Source: Rhodococcus wratislaviensis
Lineage (GTDB): Bacteria; Actinomycetota; Actinomycetes; Mycobacteriales; Mycobacteriaceae
Assembly (NCBI RefSeq): GCF_900455735.1
Contig: NZ_UAUI01000008.1
Location: 1 to 64,000, forward strand
DNA: 64,000 nt
Direction of reading: 5' to 3'
Positions 55,698-64,000 of this stretch are shown here, in pieces. Both the position numbers and the translations under genes were made by a program. Numbering within the stretch: position 1 is the stretch's first letter; each line of letters begins with the position of its first letter. The notes under the pieces were generated by a model that saw only the letters and a program-made list of their open reading frames with translations, was not told the origin of the DNA and did not search any database.

Positions 55698-57176
55698 TCA
55701 GAGTCGTCGAAGATCGGTGGTTGCGGGGCCCTCGAGAAGTGTTCCGCCGGCAGTGAATCGGGACCCGTGCAGCGGGCAGTCCCACGAAGCCTCCGCATCG
55801 TTCCAGCGGAGCACACCACCGAGGTGCGGGCAGACGGCGCAGACGCGCTCGGTGTGACCGTCCGAGGTGTACTCGCCGACCGGCAGCAGTCCCTCCCGCA
55901 CGATGCGAGCCCGGCCTTTTCCTCGCTGTCGCCCCACGAGCGCGTCGCCCCAGCCTGCGACCATCTCCACCGCCACCTCACCGTTCGCCTTCACTGCCGC
56001 CGGAAGGTCGAAAAGCTGCGTCGGCGAATAGCTCTGGAATGCCTCCGCCCACCGCATGTGGCCACCCAGAATGCGACCGGCGAGCACGAGACCGGCGGCG
56101 ACGCCGTTCGACAGTCCCCACTTGCCGTACCCGGTCGCGACGAGGATGCCGTTGGTGCCCGGAACCAGCGGGCCGACGTAGGGGAGCGCGTTCAGCGAGG
56201 AGTAGTCCTGCGCCGACCAACGGTGGGTCGGCGTCGCTCCCGGAAAGTGACGGCCGGTCCAGGTCAGCAGATCGTCGACCGCGGCCTGCGGCGACGTGCT
56301 TCGGCCGACATCGTGACCGTTGCCGCCGACGACCAGGACGCGACCGTCGTCGGCCGGGCGCAACGACCGGGTGGGCTGATCTGCGGTCAGGTACATACCC
56401 CCGGGTGCACCGCCGGGCACCCGGAACGCCGCCGCGTACGATCGCTCCGCCTTCAGCCGGGCGAAGAATCCTCCGCGGTCGAGGATCGGCGTTCCCGTCG
56501 CGAGAACCACACGGCGGGCTTCGATGTCGCCGTCGTGCGTCGACAGGACGTGAAATCGCACCAGCGTCCGGACCGACGTCACGCGACGGTGCTCGAACAC
56601 GTCGCCGCCGTGCGAGATCAGGTCGCGGGCCACTGCGTGGAGAACGGGCATCGGGTCCAGGAACGCCTGGTTGTCGAGCACGACGGCGTCGACGTGGGGC
56701 ACCGGAATCTCGAGTTCGGGCACGAGTCGCACGGGTAGGCCCGCGGATCGGGCGGCCTTGTACTGAGCGCGCACCGCGTCGACGCCGGACTCGGTCTGTG
56801 CGAACGTGAAATCCGGTGCCGCGCCGACGGGAATCTCGCGGTCGTGGCAGTACCGGAGCAGCCACTGCTGGCCTTCCACGTTTCCCTCGACGTACGAGCG
56901 CAGGATGTGCGGCGCGTGGCGGCGGCCGATCTCGGCGAGCCGGGTACCTTGCAGCACACTGACCTTGCCCGTCGTGTTCCCGGTCGTCACGGCCCCGATC
57001 GTCCGCGCTTCCACGACGGCGACGTGCTGACCCGCACGGGCGAGCAGCAACCCGGTGATCAGGCCGGTCACTCCCGCGCCCACCACCACGGTGTCGTACC
57101 GTCCGCGTTCGTCCCACGACCGCCCCGTTACTGCGCCGCGGTGCCCGGCGACGTGATCGAGCCAGAGAGAAGGCAT
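55698..57176 (-). CDS. FAD-dependent oxidoreductase with C-terminal Rieske domain
   Basis: 492 residues. N-terminal DAO-type FAD domain (TVVVGAGVTGLITGLLLARAG, about 30-50; NGHDVGRSTS, LPYVGPLVPG and ATGYGKWGLSNG later). A Rieske [2Fe-2S] domain closes the protein (CAVCPHLGGVLRWN and WDCPLHGSRFTAGG). Oxidises an unidentified amine or alcohol-like substrate. ATG overlaps the alcohol dehydrogenase stop (TAATG). Third gene of the ChaB-ADH-oxidoreductase operon. Confidence 0.88.
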   Translation of the reverse strand: MPSLWLDHVAGHRGAVTGRSWDERGRYDTVVVGAGVTGLITGLLLARAGQHVAVVEARTIGAVTTGNTTGKVSVLQGTRLAEIGRRHAPHILRSYVEGNVEGQQWLLRYCHDREIPVGAAPDFTFAQTESGVDAVRAQYKAARSAGLPVRLVPELEIPVPHVDAVVLDNQAFLDPMPVLHAVARDLISHGGDVFEHRRVTSVRTLVRFHVLSTHDGDIEARRVVLATGTPILDRGGFFARLKAERSYAAAFRVPGGAPGGMYLTADQPTRSLRPADDGRVLVVGGNGHDVGRSTSPQAAVDDLLTWTGRHFPGATPTHRWSAQDYSSLNALPYVGPLVPGTNGILVATGYGKWGLSNGVAAGLVLAGRILGGHMRWAEAFQSYSPTQLFDLPAAVKANGEVAVEMVAGWGDALVGRQRGKGRARIVREGLLPVGEYTSDGHTERVCAVCPHLGGVLRWNDAEASWDCPLHGSRFTAGGTLLEGPATTDLRRL

Positions 57177-58357
57177 TACGGCTTCAGAAGAATCTTCACA
57201 GCGCCGTCTTCCTTCTTCTGGAAGATTTCGTACGCGTGCGGTGCGTGGTCCAGTGGCAGTTCGTGAGTGGCGAACGTGTCGACGCCGAGAGGGTCGGCGT
57301 CGGTGAGCAACGGCAGGATGTCCGGGACCCACCGCTTGACGTTGGCCTGCCCCATCCGCAGCTGAATCTGCTTGTCGAACAGGGTGAGCATCGGTATGGG
57401 ATCGGCCATACCGCCATACACCCCGATCAGCGAGAGGGTGCCGCCGCGCCGCACGATGTCGATGGCCGAGTGCAGCGCGTGGAGCCGGTCGATTCCCGCC
57501 GTCGACATCAGCGGGCCCGCGATGGCGTCGGGCAGGAACGACGTGACCTGCTGCAGGAGTTTCGCGCCGGGGGAGCCGTGTGCTTCCATGCCGACGGCGT
57601 CGATGACGGAATCGGGGCCGCGGCCGTCGGTCATCTCCCGGATCACGTCGCCGAGTTCGCCCTTGGCGTCGGTCAGGTCGACCGTCTCGATCTGTCGCGC
57701 CTGCGCACGGGCGAGACGCTCGGGCACGAGATCCACGCCGATGACACGAAAACCCTTGTGCGCGGCGATGCGTGCCGCCATGTCGCCGATCGGCCCGAGC
57801 CCGAGAACGACGACGGAACCGCCATCGGGTATCGCCGCGTACTCGACGGCCTGCCACGCCGTCGGCAGCACGTCGGACAGGTACACGAAGCGCGAATCCG
57901 GTGGCCCCTCCGGAACCGTGATGTGCGTGTTCTGCACGTGCGGCACCCGAAGATACTCGGCCTGGCCGCCGGGAACGCTCCCGTACAGTTTCGAATACCC
58001 GAACAGCGCCGCACCCATACCCTCGTCCCGGATCTGCGTGATCTCGCACTGGGTGAACAGTTGCCGATCGCACATGTGGCAACTGCCGCAGGATATCTGG
58101 AACGGGATGACCACCCGGTCGCCGACCTTCACGTCGGTCACCTCGGACCCCACCTCGCGGACGATGCCCATCGGTTCGTGACCGAGGATGTCGCCCTCGC
58201 TCATGAACGCGCCGAGCACCTCGTACAGGTGCAGGTCGGAGCCGCAGATGTTGGTGGTGGTGATCTCGACGATCGCGTCGGTCTTCTGTTCGATCACCGG
58301 GTCGGGGACGGTGTCGACGCTGACCTTCCGTTTGCCCTGCCACGTCACGGCTCTCAT
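57176..58357 (-). CDS. Zinc-dependent alcohol dehydrogenase (formaldehyde-dehydrogenase-like)
   Basis: 393 residues, MDR family. Catalytic zinc ligands in NICGSDLHLYE and GHEPMGIV, structural zinc loop CGSCHMCDRQLFTQC, and NAD-binding GLGPIGDMAA. The family includes glutathione-independent formaldehyde dehydrogenase-like proteins. Overlaps the ChaB gene by 4 bases (ATGA) and the next gene by 1. Confidence 0.9.
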   Translation of the reverse strand: MRAVTWQGKRKVSVDTVPDPVIEQKTDAIVEITTTNICGSDLHLYEVLGAFMSEGDILGHEPMGIVREVGSEVTDVKVGDRVVIPFQISCGSCHMCDRQLFTQCEITQIRDEGMGAALFGYSKLYGSVPGGQAEYLRVPHVQNTHITVPEGPPDSRFVYLSDVLPTAWQAVEYAAIPDGGSVVVLGLGPIGDMAARIAAHKGFRVIGVDLVPERLARAQARQIETVDLTDAKGELGDVIREMTDGRGPDSVIDAVGMEAHGSPGAKLLQQVTSFLPDAIAGPLMSTAGIDRLHALHSAIDIVRRGGTLSLIGVYGGMADPIPMLTLFDKQIQLRMGQANVKRWVPDILPLLTDADPLGVDTFATHELPLDHAPHAYEIFQKKEDGAVKILLKP

Positions 58358-58761
58358 CGGGCTCTCCGGTTCGCCTTCTCGATCGCATCGACGAGTTCGT
58401 CCTTGGTCATCGTCGACCGGCCGGGTACGTCGAGCCTCTGTGCGATGTGCATGAGGTGGTCCTTGCTCGCGTTGGCGTCGACGCCCTCCGCAGTCTCGCC
58501 GGAGGCGTTCGGGCCGCCGCTCTTTGCACGCTCGTCCGAGGGGCCCTTCTCGTCCTTGGCCTCCCAGCGGTCGCCGACCTTCTCGTAGCCGTGTTTGAGA
58601 GCGTCGTACGCGACGCGATGCGCTCGTTCCTCGTCCCCGTACTGATCCATCGCGGAGTCGTACACCTTGGCGAACGTGCGCTGCGCCTTCTCGGACGACT
58701 TCTTCAGCGTCTCGGGGAGCTCGCTCTTCTTCGGCTTGCCGCTGTCCGTGGTCTTCGGCAC
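58354..58761 (-). CDS. ChaB-family protein with Rho-N/SAP-like C-terminus
   Basis: 135 residues. ChaB domain (ELPETLKKSSEKAQRTFAKV ... GDEERAHRVAYDALKHGYEK), a disordered linker, then a 35-residue helix-extended-loop-helix region (SKDHLMHIAQRLDVPGRSTM ... ELVDAIEK) like Rho-N/SAP nucleic-acid-binding motifs. ChaB is associated with cation transport regulation in E. coli. GTG start behind AGGAGGA. First gene of the operon. Confidence 0.85.
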   Translation of the reverse strand: MPKTTDSGKPKKSELPETLKKSSEKAQRTFAKVYDSAMDQYGDEERAHRVAYDALKHGYEKVGDRWEAKDEKGPSDERAKSGGPNASGETAEGVDANASKDHLMHIAQRLDVPGRSTMTKDELVDAIEKANRRAR

Positions 58762-58819
58762 GGAAATCCTCCTCGGGTGTAGAGGTGCCCGCTCGGACGA
58801 TTACCCGACTCTCGGAGAT

Positions 58820-59314
58820 CTATGCGAGCGGGGGAGGAACTCGACCGGGCACGGAGACCAACGCCCGTTCGAGCAGTTCCAGGGCATGGTCGGTCGTGGC
58901 GGTCACGACGTCCTGCGGTTCACCGTCGAATCGGCGCATCTCGGTGTCGATGCGGCCGTGGGTGAAGAGTCCGAACCAGACGGTCCCCGGTGGTTGCCCG
59001 TCCTGAGGGTCGGGGCCGCCCGCGCCGGTCACCGCGACGGCGATGTCGGCTCCGAGCAGTTCCGCGACCGCTCCGGCCATCGCGCGGGCACTGGCCTCGC
59101 TGACGACGGGACCTTCCGGCACCTTCAGCACCTGGTGTTTCACCTCGCTGGAATAGGCGACGACGCTGCCCCGGTACCAGTCGGAGGAGGCGGGCGCGGC
59201 GCCGAGAATGCATGAGATCTGCCCACCGGTGAGGGATTCCGCCGTCGCGAGGAACACGTGCGCGCTCCGCGCCGCGGTCGAGATCCGTTCTGCGATTCGG
59301 TCCTGCGGACTCAT
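58820..59314 (-). CDS. CinA C-terminal domain protein (nicotinamide-nucleotide amidase)
   Basis: 164 residues, the PncC-type stand-alone domain that hydrolyses NMN to nicotinate mononucleotide. Motifs FLATAESLTGGQISCIL (Ser nucleophile region) and VAVTGAGGPDPQDGQPPGTVWFGL. ATG 59314 with GAGG just upstream; a GTG three codons earlier is the alternative. Divergent from the acyl-CoA ligase. Confidence 0.88.
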   Translation of the reverse strand: MSPQDRIAERISTAARSAHVFLATAESLTGGQISCILGAAPASSDWYRGSVVAYSSEVKHQVLKVPEGPVVSEASARAMAGAVAELLGADIAVAVTGAGGPDPQDGQPPGTVWFGLFTHGRIDTEMRRFDGEPQDVVTATTDHALELLERALVSVPGRVPPPLA

Positions 59315-59486
59315 GGACCTCACGGTATCGGACGTGTCCGGCCCGGAGTCGCGTCGGCGCCCTCGAGAAGAATGGAACAGGTTTCAGTTTTTCCGGTTTC
59401 CGGTTAGGGTGTCGGTGACCCAGGACACAGGAAATCCAGGCCGCCGGACCACGCGCCTCGGCGTCGCGGGAGTAGAAGGATTACAG

Positions 59487-61064
59487 ATGACCGACGAGTT
59501 CGCAGATCTGCATCGACCCGCCTTCGCTGCAGACCTCCTCATCACTGCACTGGAACGAAACTCCGACAAGCCGGCGCTCTACCTCGGCGACGTCGTCCTC
59601 ACCGGCGGTGAAATGCGCGATCAGATCAGTTGCTTTGCGCAGGCACTGGCTTCGCTCGGGATCGGCAAGGGCACGAGCACCGCCATGCTGTCCAAGAACA
59701 GGCCCGAAGTGCTCATCAGCATGGGCGCCACGATGATCTCCGGATGCCGCGCCAGCGCGCTGAACCCGATGGGCTCGCTCGACGACCATCTGTACATCGT
59801 CGGCGACGCCGAGATCCAGACGTTGATCTTCGATCCCACCGCCTTCGAGGAGCGCGCCGCCGAACTGGTGGCGCAGTCGCCGTCGATCGAGAACGTGTTG
59901 TCGTTGGGACCGTCGGAAGTCGGTACCGACATTCTCGCCCTCGCCGAGACGTTCACCCCGCAACGCCTGCGGGCGGCGGACGTGGCCGCCGACGACAACA
60001 GCAGCATGGTCTACACCGGCGGCACGACCGGCAAGCCGAAGGGCGTCGTCGGCTCCTACCAGTCCGGCGCGACGCTCAATCAGATCCAGATGGCCGAATG
60101 GCAGTGGCCCGACGAACCGCGTTTTCTCATCTGCACGCCGCTGTCGCACGCCGGCGCCGCCTTCTTCATCCCGACCCTGCTGCGGGGTGGCGCGCTGATC
60201 GTGCTGCCCGCATTCGAGCCCGGCGCCGTCCTCGAAGCGATCGAGAAGCACAAGATCTCGGCCACGATGCTCGTCCCCACCATGATCTACCTCCTGATGG
60301 ATCACCCCGACCTGCCGAAGCGGGACGTGTCCAGCCTGCAGACATTGTTCTACGGCGCCTCGGCGATGTCGCCGGCCCGGTTGCAGGAGGGGATCGAGAA
60401 GTTCGGTCAGATCTTCTTCCAGTTCTACGGCCAGACCGAATGCGGAATGACCATCGCGGTGCTGCGGAAAGAAGAGCACCTCGCGGACGATCCCAGCCGG
60501 CTCGCGACGTGCGGGCGTCCCGTGCCCTGGCTGAACGTCGCACTGCTCGACGACGACCTGAACGAGGTCCCACAGGGTGAGCTGGGGGAGATCTGCGTCC
60601 GCGGCCCGCTGGTCATGAAGGGGTACTGGAAGAAGCCCGACGAGACCGCCGAGGCGTTCCGCGGTGGCTGGCTGCACACGGGCGACGTCGCGCGCAAGGA
60701 CAAAGACGGATTCATGACGATCGTCGACCGCAAGAAGGACATGATCGTCACCGGCGGATTCAACGTGTTCCCCCGGGAGATCGAGGATGTCATCTCGGCG
60801 CACCCGGCCGTCGGCTCGGTCGCGGTGGTCGGCGTCCCGGACGACAAGTGGGGCGAGGCCGTCAAGGCGTGTGTGGTGTTGCGGGCCGGGCAGACGGTCG
60901 ACGCCGCCGAACTCGTCGAACGGGTGCGGGCCGCGAAGGGATCGGTGCACGCCCCCAAATCGATCGACTTCGTCGACACGTTGCCGCTCACCCCGCTCGG
61001 CAAGCTGGACAAGAAGGCGTTGCGTTCCCGGTACTGGGAGAGTGCAGACCGAGCGGTCGGATAG
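59487..61064 (+). CDS. Acyl-CoA synthetase (FadD-type AMP-forming ligase)
   Basis: 525 residues. ATP loop SSMVYTGGTTGKPKGVVG, FQFYGQTECGMTI (A5), GGWLHTGDVARKDKDGFMTIVDRKKDMIVTGGFNVFPREIE and C-terminal Lys in TPLGKLDKKAL. Activates a carboxylic acid to its CoA ester; chain length unknown. The sequence resembles mycobacterial FadD8-type ligases, though that identity is uncertain. AAGGA before ATG 59487; longer frames upstream overlap the divergent amidase. Confidence 0.88.
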   Translation: MTDEFADLHRPAFAADLLITALERNSDKPALYLGDVVLTGGEMRDQISCFAQALASLGIGKGTSTAMLSKNRPEVLISMGATMISGCRASALNPMGSLDDHLYIVGDAEIQTLIFDPTAFEERAAELVAQSPSIENVLSLGPSEVGTDILALAETFTPQRLRAADVAADDNSSMVYTGGTTGKPKGVVGSYQSGATLNQIQMAEWQWPDEPRFLICTPLSHAGAAFFIPTLLRGGALIVLPAFEPGAVLEAIEKHKISATMLVPTMIYLLMDHPDLPKRDVSSLQTLFYGASAMSPARLQEGIEKFGQIFFQFYGQTECGMTIAVLRKEEHLADDPSRLATCGRPVPWLNVALLDDDLNEVPQGELGEICVRGPLVMKGYWKKPDETAEAFRGGWLHTGDVARKDKDGFMTIVDRKKDMIVTGGFNVFPREIEDVISAHPAVGSVAVVGVPDDKWGEAVKACVVLRAGQTVDAAELVERVRAAKGSVHAPKSIDFVDTLPLTPLGKLDKKALRSRYWESADRAVG

Positions 61065-61175
61065 CACGACCAGGGCGGAAAACAAGGGACCTGGTCTGCG
61101 GCGTGGCGCCCGCGCCTATAGTCTGCCCAAGTACTTCGCGGCGGCGCCGCGTTCAGTCGGTGACGAGGATGCGCG

Positions 61176-62342
61176 GTGGATTCACAGGCAATATCGCTGG
61201 TCCGGTCGAGTTTCAAGGCTATCGCGGCAGTGCCGGACGGGCCCCAGACTCTGTCGCGGTCCTTCTATGCCCTGCTGTTCGCGCGGTACCCCGACGCCCG
61301 GGACTTCTTTCCCGCGGCCATGGACGAGCAGCGCGACCGGTTGATCTCCGCCGTCCAGTACGTGATCGAGCGACTCGAGGAGGAGTCCGGGCAGATCCTC
61401 GCCTACCTCGCGCAACTCGGCCGGGACCACCGCAAGTACGGAATCGAGGACGCGCACTACGTGGCCGTCGGCAACTCCCTGATCGCCGCCGTCGAGCAGT
61501 TCCCCTCGACCGAGCCGTGGACCGACGAACTCGAGCAGGCGTGGCGCGACGTCCTCGCGGTCGTCGCCGCCACCATGATGGATGCGGCCAACGCCGAGAG
61601 CGGCCCGCCGGCGTGGGGTGCAACCGTGATCGAGCACCTCCAGGTCCGGAAGGACGTCTCGATCGTCCGCCTGCAACTCGACGAGCCGATGACCTACACC
61701 GCCGGCCAGTACGTGAGCGTGCAGGTGCCGTCGCGTCCCCGGATGTGGCGGTACCTGTCGCCGGCGAACCCCGCCAACGACCAGGGCATCATCGAATTCC
61801 ACGTCCGGCGGGTGTCGGGCGGCTGGGTCAGCCCCGCCATCGTCAGCCAGACACTCGTGGGCGAGCGGTGGGTCATCGGATCCCCGCTCGGCGATCTCGG
61901 AGTCCGCTACGACAACGGTCGCGACATCCTCATGATCGGATCGGGGACGGGCATTGCCCCGCTGCGCGCGCAGATCCTCCAGATGTCGCAACGCGGCCAG
62001 GACCGCCGCGTCCACCTCTTCTTCGCCGGCCGGTACCCCTGCGACCTCTACGACCTGGGCACCCTGTGGGCGCTCGCGGAGCAGAACCCGTGGCTGACAG
62101 TCGTCCCGGTCACCGAGGAGGACGAGGACCCGTGGTGGTACACCGGCCCGAGCAGCGCCGCGTTGCCCGGCATGCACCGCCGGCTGACCGGCAAGGTCGG
62201 GCAGGTCGTCGCCGACTTCGGGACATGGGCCGAGCGCGACATCCAGCTCGTCGGCTCCGAGGCGATGATCAACACCACCAAGTTCCGGCTGCACGCGGCA
62301 GGCACTCCGCCGGAGAACATCCGGCACGACCCGTCCTACTGA
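61176..62342 (+). CDS. Flavohemoglobin-type protein (globin plus FAD/NAD reductase; Rv0385-like)
   Basis: 388 residues. Globin domain 1-140 with proximal-His region LGRDHRKYGIEDAHYVAV. FAD domain (~150-250; RMWRYLSPANPAN, where classic proteins have RxYS) and NAD domain (GSGTGIAPLRAQ). The FAD motif differs from E. coli Hmp and fits type II mycobacterial flavohemoglobins. A role in electron transfer or lactate/NO-related oxidation is possible. GTG start behind GAGGA. Same layout as the partial gene at the window end. Confidence 0.85.
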   Translation: MDSQAISLVRSSFKAIAAVPDGPQTLSRSFYALLFARYPDARDFFPAAMDEQRDRLISAVQYVIERLEEESGQILAYLAQLGRDHRKYGIEDAHYVAVGNSLIAAVEQFPSTEPWTDELEQAWRDVLAVVAATMMDAANAESGPPAWGATVIEHLQVRKDVSIVRLQLDEPMTYTAGQYVSVQVPSRPRMWRYLSPANPANDQGIIEFHVRRVSGGWVSPAIVSQTLVGERWVIGSPLGDLGVRYDNGRDILMIGSGTGIAPLRAQILQMSQRGQDRRVHLFFAGRYPCDLYDLGTLWALAEQNPWLTVVPVTEEDEDPWWYTGPSSAALPGMHRRLTGKVGQVVADFGTWAERDIQLVGSEAMINTTKFRLHAAGTPPENIRHDPSY

Positions 62343-62352
62343 TCCGAACGGC

Positions 62353-63105
62353 TCAGTACGGGTCGAACTGAATGTTCTCCGTGGGTGTCCCGGTGTCCCG
62401 GAGACGGTCGAGGGTGGCGCGGACCATCGCCGCCGAACCGCACACCAGCACCTGGTGCTCGGTGAACGCGCCGTAGGACGTCACGACGTCGGGCAGCGAG
62501 CCCTCGATGAGGTCGTCCTCGGTGAACCCGACGTCCACTCTGGTGCGTTCGTACCATTCGTCGGTCCAGTCCGGGTTCACGACGTTCTCCACCACCGGGA
62601 TGACGGTGAGCCACGGCAGATCCTGCAGCAGCAGGTAGAGCATGTCGGACGCGTAGAGATCGCGCGGTGTCCGATCGCCCGTGAACAGAAACACCCGCGG
62701 CGGATTCGGCCGGCGCGACAGGTCCAGGAGGATCGATCGGAACGGGGCCAGACCGGTGCCGCCGGCGATCATGATGACGTCCGGCCCGTCCTCGTCGACG
62801 GACATGGTGCCGCGGGGTTCGAGGATCTGCCACTGGTCGCCGGGCGAGGTCCCCGTGACGATGTCGCCGCTGACCCAGCCGCCGGGCACCGTCCGGACGT
62901 GGAATTCGAGCTTGCCGTCCAGTGACGGCGGCAGGGCGGGGGAGAGTCTGCGCAGCAGCCGCGGGTTCTGGGGCACGCTCACGTCCACGTACTGCCCCGG
63001 CGCGAACGGGACGTAGTCACCGACGAGGCGGATCACGGCGAGGTCGTGCCGCAGGCGGTGATGTTCGACGACGGTGCTGGTCCAGGTGGTCTGCGTGGCT
63101 TGCAT
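62353..63105 (-). CDS. Stand-alone ferredoxin-NADP-reductase-type flavoprotein
   Basis: 250 residues, the reductase half of the neighbouring flavohemoglobins without globin. FAD region RLLRRLSPALPPS, NAD region IAGGTGLAPFRSIL, C-terminal VCGSAAMVRATLDRLRDTG. It lies between the two fusion genes, so it could derive from partial duplication or supply electrons to a separate partner. ATG 63105. Confidence 0.85.
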   Translation of the reverse strand: MQATQTTWTSTVVEHHRLRHDLAVIRLVGDYVPFAPGQYVDVSVPQNPRLLRRLSPALPPSLDGKLEFHVRTVPGGWVSGDIVTGTSPGDQWQILEPRGTMSVDEDGPDVIMIAGGTGLAPFRSILLDLSRRPNPPRVFLFTGDRTPRDLYASDMLYLLLQDLPWLTVIPVVENVVNPDWTDEWYERTRVDVGFTEDDLIEGSLPDVVTSYGAFTEHQVLVCGSAAMVRATLDRLRDTGTPTENIQFDPY

Positions 63106-63165
63106 GGCGTAATGCTCTCCCGACGGTCGAACCGGATAGCGGATGGGCGGGGACGGGCTGCGCGA

Positions 63166-64000
63166 CTAGATCAGCGGGTCGTGCCGGATCAGTTCGGGCG
63201 GTGTACCGCCGCCCTGCAAGGCGTACACGGTGGTCTTGATCATCGCCGGCGAACCGGAGATCTGGATCTGCCGGTCCGCCCACGACCCGAACCGGGCGAC
63301 GACGCGGCCCAGCTGCCCCTGGAGTCGCTGATGCAACCCCGGCGGCGCCTCCGGGGCGGGAATCGTGTGCCACCACGGGTCCTCGTCCTCCTCGGACACG
63401 GGAACTACGGTCAGCCACGGATTGCTCAGCGACAGGTGCCACAGGGTCTCGATGTCGTACAGATCGCACGGGTACTTGCCGCCCACGAACATGTGGACCC
63501 GGGGATTGTTCGACCGCATCGCCATTTCCATCACCTGGGCGCGCAGCGGCGCGATGCCCGTCCCCGAACCGATCATCAGGACGTCCTGCCCGCTGTCGCG
63601 GTCGACCTCGAGGCCACCGAGTGGGGAGCTGAGCAGCCAGCGGTCACCCACCTGCGTCTCGTTGACGATGGCGGGGCTGACCCACCCACCCGACACGCGG
63701 CGGACGTGGAACTCGAGCTGTCCGTACGGGTTGGCGGGGATGGCCGCCGACAGATACCGCCACATCCGGGGCCGCTGCGGGATCTGGACGCTGAGGTACT
63801 GGCCCGCTCCGTAGGGGATGGGGGAGTCGGTCTCGAGACGGACGATCGCGAGGTCGTCGAGGCGGCGTTCGTGATCGACCACGGTGGCACCCCACGCGGC
63901 GGGCAGGTCGTCGTTGTCCGCGGCGTCGGCCATCGTGTGGAGGAGGAGGTCGAGCAGTTCCGTCCAGGCCGCGGTCAGCGAGGGCGTCCAGATGGCCTGG
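63166..64000 (-). CDS. Flavohemoglobin-type protein, N-terminal part beyond the window
   Basis: At least 277 residues visible. The frame is open at the window edge: the sequence before the first ATG continues (AWTELLDLLLHTMADAADNDDLPAAWGA in parts) and aligns with the end of the globin domain at 61176-62342. Reductase motifs RMWRYLSAAIPAN, GSGTGIAPLRAQ and SEEDEDPWWHTIPAP are closely matched to that paralogue. The ATG at 63933 is therefore internal, not the start. Confidence 0.85.
   Translation of the reverse strand, partial: QAIWTPSLTAAWTELLDLLLHTMADAADNDDLPAAWGATVVDHERRLDDLAIVRLETDSPIPYGAGQYLSVQIPQRPRMWRYLSAAIPANPYGQLEFHVRRVSGGWVSPAIVNETQVGDRWLLSSPLGGLEVDRDSGQDVLMIGSGTGIAPLRAQVMEMAMRSNNPRVHMFVGGKYPCDLYDIETLWHLSLSNPWLTVVPVSEEDEDPWWHTIPAPEAPPGLHQRLQGQLGRVVARFGSWADRQIQISGSPAMIKTTVYALQGGGTPPELIRHDPLI

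Noticed and set aside
57176-58388. FAD/Rieske frame extending upstream across the alcohol dehydrogenase gene
   Set aside because: It is the wrong-frame reading of the dehydrogenase; the real ATG is 57176.
63931-63933. ATG at 63933 as start of the last gene
   Set aside because: Upstream codons continue in frame and align with the globin domain end of the paralogue, so the gene is cut by the window edge.

Overview
The window is high-GC actinobacterial DNA, most likely from Rhodococcus or a close mycolic-acid-containing relative. Supporting signs are dense GC-rich coding sequence, frequent GTG starts, many 1-4 bp gene overlaps, an iniBAC-type dynamin locus, and a dnaK-grpE-dnaJ-hspR operon with HAIR-like operators. 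The gene set Fe-S reductase / LuxR regulator / iniB-iniA-iniC / dnaK-grpE-dnaJ-hspR matches the order known in Mycobacterium tuberculosis (Rv0338c, Rv0339c, Rv0341-0343, Rv0350-0353), with extra genes inserted between. No rRNA, tRNA, IS element or CRISPR array was recognised.

Layout. 1-12.3 kb: the 3' part of a large non-ribosomal peptide synthetase, with four complete A-PCP units and a terminal thioesterase. 12.3-18.5 kb: a divergent ini-like locus on the minus strand (Thr/Ser-rich protein, IniA-like protein with a destroyed P-loop, IniC-like GTPase), facing a membrane-anchored Hsp70-like protein. 18.5-22.2 kb: a small membrane protein and a large membrane Fe-S reductase. 22.8-26.0 kb: four related exported proteins with glycine-rich hydrophobic C-termini, plus a 26-residue hydrophobic peptide. 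26.0-29.2 kb: a broken TetR-like remnant and two tandem secreted S1-type serine proteases.

29.3-41.7 kb is the canonical ini locus. On the minus strand lie a truncated Hsp70-like protein, a LuxR-type regulator and a second membrane-anchored Hsp70-like protein. Divergent from these are iniB (1117 aa, Gly/Ala repeats), iniA and iniC. 41.7-47.8 kb holds a DUF2252 protein, galT-galK, a DinB-like protein and small exported or membrane proteins, one with tandem acidic repeats. 47.8-52.3 kb is the heat-shock operon, with a SigH/SigE-type promoter and two HAIR-like operators.

52.3-59.3 kb has a 48-aa gene, a secreted protein, a NarL-type two-component system, a PfpI/DJ-1 protein, a tightly overlapped ChaB / zinc alcohol dehydrogenase / FAD-Rieske oxidoreductase operon, and a CinA C-terminal amidase. 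59.4-64 kb has an acyl-CoA ligase and a flavohemoglobin cluster: two globin-reductase fusions around a stand-alone reductase.

The most notable content is the doubled ini-type dynamin locus. One copy pairs a pseudo-GTPase with an intact GTPase, and three Hsp70-like membrane proteins without a substrate-binding domain lie beside the loci. I infer one envelope-maintenance or membrane-remodelling system; this is not demonstrated. All calls come from reading the sequence by eye, with no database search.
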